Source of the DNA: HXMU1420-13 sp024742815
GTDB lineage: Bacteria; Bacteroidota; Rhodothermia; Balneolales; Balneolaceae
Assembly: GCA_024742815.1 (NCBI GenBank)
Contig: JANSXX010000003.1
Span: forward strand, 62,001-126,000
Length of the DNA: 64,000 bases
Reading direction: 5' to 3'
Numbering within the stretch: position 1 is the first letter of the stretch; the number at the start of each line of letters is the position of its first letter. Below are positions 18,080 through 24,457 of the stretch, in pieces. The notes under the pieces are model-generated. The model had not been told where the DNA came from, made no database searches, and saw only the letters and a list, made by a program, of their open reading frames with translations. Both the position numbers and the translations under genes were made by a program.

Positions 18080-18501
18080 ACAATATTCAATATTCAACAA
18101 GGAATATTCAATGATATTCATCGGGTCATATTTTGATTAGTGTCAACCTAACACAGGATGTAACTTATCATTGAAAACTATTTACTCCTTGAATGTTGAT
18201 TACTGCTTGTTGAATAATGAATATTGAACTTATTTATTCCTCATATCCATTTGGGTTATTCGAGTAATTCTATAAGCTCATAGCTGCGTTACAAAATGGT
18301 AAATTATCATCTTGAGGATGCTTCCAAAAGATCTATATGGGTTAAGAATACATACCAAGTTTACTGATCGAATGTATATCAACGATGACGTTTTCTTGCG
18401 CCGATCCTACCCAGGTATGCAAATTACATTGAGCATTCAATAATAAACGAACAACACTCAATATTGAAAACTGTTTACTCCTTGTTGAATATTGAATATT
18501 G
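18080..18501. other. Intergenic region with galE-end duplication
   Basis: No gene is supported here. The stretch begins with an ATTCAATATTCAA-type low-complexity run (18079-18115) and holds two diverged copies of a segment that includes the end of galE. The part between the copies (about 18270-18460) has no similarity that I can see to anything else in the window. Confidence 0.7.
18171..18263 (-). pseudogene. Remnant copy of the galE 3' end and downstream sequence
   Basis: Positions 18234-18263, read on the minus strand, encode SNNPNGYEE and a stop, the exact last nine residues of GalE, with 27 of 30 bases identical and all three differences silent. The downstream flank also repeats: TTGAAAACTATTTACTCCTTG at 18171-18191 matches 18464-18484 with one change. 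A stop codon lies two codons before the conserved block, so nothing longer is coded. Confidence 0.7.
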
Positions 18502-18531
18502 CTATTCTTCATATCCATTCGGGTTATTCGA
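18464..18531 (-). repeat. Second copy of the duplicated segment (true galE end)
   Basis: This is the partner of 18171-18263 and includes the last nine codons and stop of galE plus its immediate downstream sequence. Confidence 0.7.
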
Positions 18532-19515
18532 TTGCCAGCGCCAGGTGTCTTCGCACATTCGATGGATGTCGAATTCTGCTTTCCATCCAAGTTCTTCTTC
18601 AGCTTTTGTAGGATCGGCGTAGCATTCAGCAGCATCACCGGGCCGGCGAGGTGCTATTTTATAGGGAATGTCTACTCCAGAGGCTTGTTCGAACGCTTTA
18701 ATCATCTCTAAAACAGAACTGCCTGAGCCGGTTCCTAAATTGTAAGTTACAACACCGGGTGCTTCTTCTAGCTTTTCCAACGCTTTTAAATGCCCTTTTG
18801 CTAAGTCAACCACATGGATGTAATCCCGAACTCCGGTTCCATCTTTGGTTGGATAATCATCCCCAAAAACAGCCAACTCTTTTAATTTACCAACAGCTAC
18901 CTGCGAAATGTAAGGGAGAAGATTATTGGGAATCCCATTAGGATCTTCACCAATCAAACCAGAATAATGCGCACCAATGGGATTAAAATATCTCAACAAT
19001 GCTATGTTCCATTCCTCATCCGATACATAAACATCTCTAAGAATCTGTTCACACATCAATTTGGTATATCCATATGGATTTTGAGCCGAGATTGGAAAAT
19101 CTTCGGTAATAGGCATGGTTTCCGGTTCACCGTAAACAGTGGCCGAAGAACTGAATACTAAATTTTTAACGCCATGTTTTGCCATAACTTCGCACAAGTA
19201 CATGGTGGAGTTCAAATTGTTTCTGTAGTATTTCAGCGGCTCCTTAACCGATTCTCCAACCGCTTTAAAGCCGGCAAAGTGAATCACGGCATCTATGTGA
19301 TGTCGACTAAATACTTCATCCACAGCGGGTTTATTCAGTAGGTTGAATTCATAAAAAATGGGTTTACGTCCGGCTATATGCGATACACGAATCAACGACT
19401 GCTCGCTGCTGTTTGCCAAATTATCAATTACAATTACTTTGTGGCCTGATTCGAGCAGCTCAAGAACAGTATGGCTTCCGATGTAACCCGCTCCACCGGT
19501 AACTAAAACGGTCAT
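18502..19515 (-). CDS. galE: UDP-glucose 4-epimerase
   Basis: This 337-residue extended short-chain dehydrogenase has 'VTGGAGYIGSHT' (5-16) for NAD, 'FSSSATVYGEP' with the catalytic serine near 124, and Y148-x3-K152 in 'PYGYTK'. 'RYFNPIGAH', 'GVRDYIHVVDLA' and 'RRPGDAAECYADP' are specific for GalE. It interconverts UDP-glucose and UDP-galactose for surface polysaccharides or galactose use. It is single, not next to other Leloir genes, and a shadow copy of its last codons lies 268 bp downstream. Confidence 0.96.
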   Translation of the reverse strand: MTVLVTGGAGYIGSHTVLELLESGHKVIVIDNLANSSEQSLIRVSHIAGRKPIFYEFNLLNKPAVDEVFSRHHIDAVIHFAGFKAVGESVKEPLKYYRNNLNSTMYLCEVMAKHGVKNLVFSSSATVYGEPETMPITEDFPISAQNPYGYTKLMCEQILRDVYVSDEEWNIALLRYFNPIGAHYSGLIGEDPNGIPNNLLPYISQVAVGKLKELAVFGDDYPTKDGTGVRDYIHVVDLAKGHLKALEKLEEAPGVVTYNLGTGSGSSVLEMIKAFEQASGVDIPYKIAPRRPGDAAECYADPTKAEEELGWKAEFDIHRMCEDTWRWQSNNPNGYEE

Positions 19516-19560
19516 AGATGATGTATTTATTTTTGAATTCGCGCCAAACTACGATACCTA

Positions 19561-19595
19561 AAAATAAAAAGCCCCATTAAAATCATTAATGGGGC
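19561..19595 (-). terminator. Rho-independent terminator of the two-component operon
   Basis: A perfect 10-bp stem pairs 19571-19580 with 19586-19595 across a 5-base loop. Read on the minus strand it is followed by TTTTTATTTTT. It ends the transcript carrying the regulator, kinase and unknown protein. Confidence 0.88.
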
Positions 19596-19637
19596 TGAGG
19601 GGTATGACCACACCATGGTCATCTCTTTTCGGGGTAC
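19596..19637 (-). ncRNA. Possible structured 3' element with CCCCGAAAA and hairpin
   Basis: A 7-bp hairpin (19604-19610 with 19616-19622, ATGACCA/TGGTCAT) lies beside CCCCGAAAAGAG (minus strand). The same order of CGAAAA, GAGATRAC-type hairpin and minus-strand terminator occurs at 32654-32754. It could be part of an mRNA 3' end or a small RNA. No family was identified. Confidence 0.3.
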
Positions 19638-19690
19638 AAATGAGAGTACGAGAATTATTTGCTATCGGATTGGTCGGTTTTATTAAAAAA

Positions 19691-20104
19691 TTAAACCGCT
19701 ACTAAACCTAGTTTGTTAAAAAACTTGAGCTGACTTTTATAAGAGCTGTAACTAGTCACGAATTTACCTTTGTATTGATCCGTTTCGAACTCAAGAACGG
19801 TTTGGCGATTCATTCCCGACTCATCAACAAAAATATTTACGCTGACAAAGCTATCAATAGCCATTAACACCGCTCGCTGATAATTACTTCGGTTCACCAG
19901 TAGGGCAAGACCGTGATCGTAGCGTTGGAAAATCCCTTTAGAGTCTTCCCAAATGAGTACGTCTTCGCCCTCCAGTGTTGTAAGGGATTTGATGAAGTAG
20001 TAACTAGAGCCGGTTACTGTGAACCATTTACCGGGTTCTTTATAAGGTTTGCCAAGTACAGGAGCGATATTATCCTGATCAATCTCACTTTCTTTTAGAA
20101 TCAT
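19691..20104 (-). CDS. Unknown protein in two-component operon
   Basis: This soluble 137-residue protein has no signal peptide or membrane segment. It contains aromatic-rich beta-like sequence ('GKWFTVTGSSYYFIKSLTT', 'DVLIWEDSKGIFQRYDHG') and a Lys-rich C-terminus. I do not recognise a family. Its start is 10 bases after the kinase stop and a terminator follows, so it is the last gene of the regulator-kinase operon and may be a kinase accessory or output protein; this is inference from position only. Confidence 0.7.
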   Translation of the reverse strand: MILKESEIDQDNIAPVLGKPYKEPGKWFTVTGSSYYFIKSLTTLEGEDVLIWEDSKGIFQRYDHGLALLVNRSNYQRAVLMAIDSFVSVNIFVDESGMNRQTVLEFETDQYKGKFVTSYSSYKSQLKFFNKLGLVAV

Positions 20105-20114
20105 GCTTGATGAA

Positions 20115-21605
20115 TTAGTTGTCTATATCCATGTAATGAACTAGACTGAAACTAAATGTCGTTCCCTGATTCAAAGCACTGCGTACAGAAAGTTTAGCGC
20201 CGTGTAATTCTAATATTTTTTGAGCGATAGAAAGTCCCAAACCAGCACCTGTTCCCGGACTTCTGCTCTCATCGGCCTGATAAAATCGGTCAAAAATTCG
20301 GGTGAGTTGATCTTCCGAAATTCCTTTACCGGTGTCGGTTATTTGAACAGAAACCTGATCACCGGCGTTGGCAGGCGTGATACTTACCATACCACCATCA
20401 GGGGTATTTTTTATGGCATTATCAATAAGGTTCGATAGTGCACGCTCCATCAATGCGATATCAGCCGTAACCAGTTTTAACGGCTCATTTGGTAATACTG
20501 CTTTAAGCTTTACATTTTTAGCTTTGGCCAATGGTTGAAACTGCATAACCACATCCTGAGCCAGTTCTGCCATAGAAACGGGTTCTAAATCGGGTTGTAC
20601 ATTTTTGGCATCTAATTTTGATAACTCAAACAACTCAGAAATCAACTTACCCAGCTTTTTGGTGTTTCTGATTACCACCTGATAGTATTTTTCGCGATCT
20701 GCTTCTGATAATGTTTTTTCTGCTTCTTTGAGCTGAATAGTTTCCAGATAACCTTGAATGGAAGCCAAGGGACTGCGTAAATCATGCGAAATATTTGCTA
20801 CCAATTCTCTGCGTAAGCGGTCTACTTGTTTTATTTCGTCCATGTTGGCAACAATGGTATCTGCCATCTGATTGAATGAGGAGGAAAGTGTTCCCAATTC
20901 ATCCTGTGAGCGAACGTGTACACGTTCATCTAATTGACCATGTTCAAAAGCAACTACGGTTTTGGTGATATTCCTTAACCGATGAGTGAGTAATCGAAAT
21001 ACCAGTAAACCAAGAAACACGGTGGTTAATAAAACAATCAGTAAGCCGATCATTGAATTCTTGATGATATAACTCTCAGCCAGCATTCCGGCAATCTCGC
21101 TGTATTGTTGGCTTTCTAAAATCACATATAAGTAACAGCCTTCGCTGCCCATAATGGAAATATTCGACACAGAGAACGGTTTACTAGTCTCAGGATTCAG
21201 CGGATCTTGACCTAAAATGGGAAGAGGATCACCACGTAAGAAAGCGTCCAATGGTTCTGTATTTACGGTAGCCATTGCCAGCTCGGGTGGAGCATCATCG
21301 CTTAAGTACGACTCTTTGATCATCCCATTACTTTTTAACAGATAGATATCAACCTGTGGATTGATTCCCTTCAAATATTGAATCTTACGTATGATACTGT
21401 CCGACTCAATCGCATCGATTAAAAAGGGTTGTAACTCGGAAGCGAGTTCTGTAGCCAGGTTTACGTTTACTTTCTGCGTGGTTTCCTCGACAAACATCAT
21501 CGAGGATTTTAAGGTGAGGTAAGCCAGTGTTACTCCCAAAAAGAGTACACAAAACAAAAACACGGCCGATATTTTAGCGTAAAAGCTGTTGGTGAAGATC
21601 TTCAT
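20115..21605 (-). CDS. Membrane sensor histidine kinase
   Basis: This 496-residue kinase has a first membrane helix at about 12-32, an extracytoplasmic sensor of about 145 residues, a second helix at about 183-204, HAMP ('RNITKTVVAFEHGQLDERV'), HisKA with H274 in 'NISHDLRSPL', and HATPase_c with 'NLIDNAIKNTP' (N box), 'DTGKGIS' (G1) and 'GAGLGLSIAQKI' (G2). It overlaps the regulator gene by ATGA (21602-21605), so the two form a cognate pair. The signal is not known; the sensor region resembles no domain I can name. Confidence 0.94.
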   Translation of the reverse strand: MKIFTNSFYAKISAVFLFCVLFLGVTLAYLTLKSSMMFVEETTQKVNVNLATELASELQPFLIDAIESDSIIRKIQYLKGINPQVDIYLLKSNGMIKESYLSDDAPPELAMATVNTEPLDAFLRGDPLPILGQDPLNPETSKPFSVSNISIMGSEGCYLYVILESQQYSEIAGMLAESYIIKNSMIGLLIVLLTTVFLGLLVFRLLTHRLRNITKTVVAFEHGQLDERVHVRSQDELGTLSSSFNQMADTIVANMDEIKQVDRLRRELVANISHDLRSPLASIQGYLETIQLKEAEKTLSEADREKYYQVVIRNTKKLGKLISELFELSKLDAKNVQPDLEPVSMAELAQDVVMQFQPLAKAKNVKLKAVLPNEPLKLVTADIALMERALSNLIDNAIKNTPDGGMVSITPANAGDQVSVQITDTGKGISEDQLTRIFDRFYQADESRSPGTGAGLGLSIAQKILELHGAKLSVRSALNQGTTFSFSLVHYMDIDN

Positions 21606-22315
21606 GCGATTAACTCATCCATTTCTACAAAACGATAACCTACACCCCATACCGTTTTTATGTATGTGGGATTGGAGGGATCGTCTTCAATTTTACTGCG
21701 CAGTCGGTTAATGTGGCTATTTACAGTATGGCTGTATCCACTATATTGATAACCCCAAACAACATCCAGCAACTCTTGTCGGCTGTACGCTTTTCCGGGA
21801 TTTGTGGCGAATAACATCAGCAAATCAAACTCTTTACTGGTCAGATCAAAGCTTTCATTTTTTAAAGTGATGGATCTTTTTTGAGGGTAGATGGATAGTT
21901 CGCCAAAAGTGATGGAGTCAGATATGCCGGAGGTATCATCATTTTGAACCTGACTACGTCTCAGCAAAGCCTTAACCCGCGCTGTGAGTTCTCGAATACT
22001 GAATGGTTTAGTAAGGTAATCATCGGCACCAAACTCGAGTCCCATAATCTTATCGATTTCTTCTGCCTTAGCGGTAAGCATCAAAATGGGAGTTTTAGAA
22101 TCGTTTGCTCGGATTTTTTTACAGATTTCAAAACCATCTAATCCGGGAAGCATTACATCCAGAATGAGCAGCGAATATTCACCTTCGTTAAAAGTTTGTA
22201 GCCCGGTAGTGCCATTAAATTGTTGATGCACTTCGTAATTTTGATCTAGCAACTGAATCTTAATGAGTTCAGATAAATCGCGATCGTCTTCGATAATAAG
22301 TATGGGAGTGGACAC
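21602..22315 (-). CDS. OmpR/PhoB-type response regulator
   Basis: This 237-residue protein has a receiver domain with acidic pocket D10/D11, phospho-acceptor D53 in 'LLILDVMLPG', T82-type and K104-type switch residues ('MLTAKAEE', 'YLTKPF'), and a C-terminal winged helix ('LTSKEFDLLMLFATNPGKAYSRQELLDVVWG') that binds DNA. It starts the kinase operon. An inverted repeat TTCTATTTT/AAAATAGAA sits at about 22319-22343 directly before the start codon and might be an operator or leader hairpin. Confidence 0.94.
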   Translation of the reverse strand: MSTPILIIEDDRDLSELIKIQLLDQNYEVHQQFNGTTGLQTFNEGEYSLLILDVMLPGLDGFEICKKIRANDSKTPILMLTAKAEEIDKIMGLEFGADDYLTKPFSIRELTARVKALLRRSQVQNDDTSGISDSITFGELSIYPQKRSITLKNESFDLTSKEFDLLMLFATNPGKAYSRQELLDVVWGYQYSGYSHTVNSHINRLRSKIEDDPSNPTYIKTVWGVGYRFVEMDELIA

Positions 22316-22380
22316 AGTGTTCTATTTTTTCTCTAAAATAGAAATCTGCATCAAAGAAAAGTATCACGAGAACGTAACAT

Positions 22381-22737
22381 TTAAGCGTTCTCGGCAACCT
22401 CGCGTAATTCAGCTAGAACTTGAGCAATAATTTTGCTCATACGCTGTGAGGAATTTCCTAATTCTGCGTCTGGTTTTTCTTCCCAGATCAGTGATTTGGC
22501 GGTTTCATATTCTTCCAGAATCATGTTTAAACCCAGCATTTGTGCTACAGGCTTAATTTTGTGTCCGGCTTTTCTGAAATTAACTTCATCACGCTTTATG
22601 AGGAAAAGGGTATAGTTTTCGTTGAATTCCTCGAAAGAGATAACAGCCGCTTCGGCAAATTCTTTGATATATTTTGCTTCCCCAAAAAGCATTTCGTTCA
22701 GGGTCGTAAAATCAACGATTTTTTCTTGGTTACTCAC
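22381..22737 (-). CDS. HPt (histidine phosphotransfer) domain protein
   Basis: This 118-residue, mostly helical protein is a stand-alone HPt domain. The motif 'RKAGHKIKPVAQMLGL' contains the phospho-accepting H59 and K62 and the glycine that define HPt modules. HPt proteins shuttle phosphate between receiver domains in multi-step relays. No hybrid kinase is nearby, and the adjacent kinase is of the simple type, so the partner is probably elsewhere. It is followed 65 bp later by the regulator gene and preceded by the thioesterase gene at 8 bp. Confidence 0.85.
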   Translation of the reverse strand: MSNQEKIVDFTTLNEMLFGEAKYIKEFAEAAVISFEEFNENYTLFLIKRDEVNFRKAGHKIKPVAQMLGLNMILEEYETAKSLIWEEKPDAELGNSSQRMSKIIAQVLAELREVAENA

Positions 22738-22745
22738 TTCAACAT

Positions 22746-23117
22746 TTATTCGTTTGCGGGTTCTGTTATGTTATGAGGAACTGGATTGCCATTTGCGTCA
22801 ATATGCACAAAAACAATTCGGTCGATCGTAATAATTGTGTCTTTACTAAATTTAGTTCGAACTTCGCATTTCACTGTAATGGAAGTTCTTCCAAATTTAA
22901 CAGTTTCCATGCCAATCTCAATTACATCTCCCAATTTTGCCGAACTAACAAAATTAATCTCCGACATATATTTGGTTACAATTCGGCCTTTTCCAAGTTG
23001 ACAGAGCACATAAATCGCTGCTTCTTCATCGATCCAGCTTAATACAGCGCCTCCAAATAAGGTGCCGTTTGGATTAAGATCTTGTGGTTTTACAATTTTG
23101 CGACTAAAAAATCTCAT
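22746..23117 (-). CDS. Hotdog-fold acyl-CoA thioesterase (YciA-like)
   Basis: Starting at the ATG 23115-23117 the protein has 123 residues; a TTG six codons upstream is possible. 'DLNPNGTLFGGAVLSWIDEEAA' carries the N..G..FGG..L...D pattern of YciA/BACH hotdog thioesterases, with the aspartate as catalytic residue, and 'RIVTKYMSEINFVSSAKLGDVIEI' follows as in the family. It hydrolyses acyl-CoA in the cytosol. It is probably co-transcribed with the HPt gene. Confidence 0.88.
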   Translation of the reverse strand: MRFFSRKIVKPQDLNPNGTLFGGAVLSWIDEEAAIYVLCQLGKGRIVTKYMSEINFVSSAKLGDVIEIGMETVKFGRTSITVKCEVRTKFSKDTIITIDRIVFVHIDANGNPVPHNITEPANE

Positions 23118-23378
23118 ACTTTTTCTTGATGACAATTAACTTCCGAAAGTTAAGAAACTAAGCACAGGTTCGATACCCAGTTTAGGATTTATTATAGGAT
23201 AGTATTGCCATTTGTTATACCGAATGTAGTTTGTTTTCGGCACTTTCTATTAGAAAATTAACTGATTATAACTACCTTCTGAATCAAGTTAATGCTATTT
23301 AAGCATTCTCGTGTAACATTCGATAATTATATCCTCTTTAATACTCCATATTAGATATAAGTACGGCATTAATACGTT

Positions 23379-24134
23379 ATGAAAACCATTGCTTTTACAA
23401 ATCAAAAAGGCGGCGTAGGCAAAACTACCTCTACCATTAACGTTGGGGCAGGACTTGCAAAACTGGGCAAGAAAGTATTGTTAATCGATCTCGATCCACA
23501 AGCCAATCTTACCTATTCCTTACGCATGCATTCTCAACGTCTGGAAAAAACCATTTATCAGGCACTTAAAGGACAAGTAAAAGTGCAGGATGTGGTAATC
23601 AAGCACAACGGGTTCGATTATATCGCGTCATCGTTAGAATTGTCGGGAGCTGAGTTGGAATTAGCCAACGAGCCGGCACGAGAAAGTTTATTACGCAATT
23701 TCTTAAGCCAATTAAAGGGATCGGAATATGATTATGTGTTGATTGATTGTCCGCCAAACCTGGGATTGCTCACTTTGAATGCTTTTACTGCGGTGCAGGA
23801 TGTGTTTATAGTGCTACAATCCGAATATCTGGCTCTTCATGGTTTATCAAAATTGCTTGATCTGATAAAAGTGGTTCAGCAACGTTTAAACGCCGATTTG
23901 GAAGTTGGAGGAATTATCTGCACGTTATACGACAGTAGAAAAAATCTGAATAAAGAAGTTGTTGGGCACATCAAAGATTACTTTGGCAAAAAAGTGTTCA
24001 ATACTATTATTCGGGATAATGTTGCCCTGGCAGAGGCTCCAAGTCACCACAAAACAATTTTCGAATACGATGGCAATAGCAATGGTGCGAAGGATTATTT
24101 AGCTTTAGCTAAGGAGATAAAAAACGGCCACTAG
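23379..24134 (+). CDS. ParA/Soj family partition-type ATPase
   Basis: This 251-residue P-loop ATPase has the deviant Walker A 'KGGVGKTTST' (residues 10-19), 'LIDLDPQANLTYSL', and 'YVLIDCPPNLGLLTLNA', all typical of ParA. Such ATPases position plasmids, chromosomes or protein cargo by gradients on the nucleoid. No parB gene follows. Instead a small ribbon-helix-helix-like protein starts four bases after its stop. The pair could be a cargo-positioning system or a plasmid-type ParA with RHH partner; the window shows no replication origin or plasmid gene. Confidence 0.93.
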   Translation: MKTIAFTNQKGGVGKTTSTINVGAGLAKLGKKVLLIDLDPQANLTYSLRMHSQRLEKTIYQALKGQVKVQDVVIKHNGFDYIASSLELSGAELELANEPARESLLRNFLSQLKGSEYDYVLIDCPPNLGLLTLNAFTAVQDVFIVLQSEYLALHGLSKLLDLIKVVQQRLNADLEVGGIICTLYDSRKNLNKEVVGHIKDYFGKKVFNTIIRDNVALAEAPSHHKTIFEYDGNSNGAKDYLALAKEIKNGH

Positions 24135-24138
24135 CATT

Positions 24139-24399
24139 ATGGATAAGAAAAAGGTGATGGGGCATAACCCTCTAGGTATGGATCACCTGGCAGACGCTAA
24201 ATTTGATTTTATTCCTTACACCGAATCCGGTTCGGCGCAGAAGAACTCTGATAGTGATAAGCCCAAAAAGAAACGAAAGGTAGTAAGCTATTACCTGGAA
24301 GAAGATCTTATTTCTAAAATCAGGGATAAAGCCACCGAAAATAGCGAATCTTATTCCGGCTTTGTAAGTCGTAAGTTGAAAGAAGCCATCAAAGAGTAA
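24139..24399 (+). CDS. Small RHH-like partner of ParA
   Basis: This 86-residue protein has a flexible, charged N-terminal half, a basic stretch 'KPKKKRKVVS', and a C-terminal part 'SYYLEEDLISKIRDKATENS' followed by a second helix, which resembles a ribbon-helix-helix DNA-binding domain (strand, helix, turn, helix). Four bases separate it from parA, so the two are co-translated. Small partners of ParA commonly stimulate its ATPase through a basic N-terminal tail and bind DNA or cargo with the other half. The assignment of RHH is from pattern only. Confidence 0.65.
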   Translation: MDKKKVMGHNPLGMDHLADAKFDFIPYTESGSAQKNSDSDKPKKKRKVVSYYLEEDLISKIRDKATENSESYSGFVSRKLKEAIKE

Positions 24400-24404
24400 A
24401 CATA

Positions 24405-24433
24405 TTGCATTGAGAATTCTCAGCTTAATTTTG
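24405..24433 (+). promoter_or_regulatory. Promoter of recCBD
   Basis: TTG at 24405-24407 and TAATTTTG at 24426-24433 are spaced by 18 bases, matching the Bacteroidota consensus. The -7 box ends 24 bases before the recC start codon. It lies between the RHH gene and recC, so recCBD can be expressed apart from parA. Confidence 0.6.
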
Positions 24434-24457
24434 GTATACTCTATCAAATTTTAGCCG

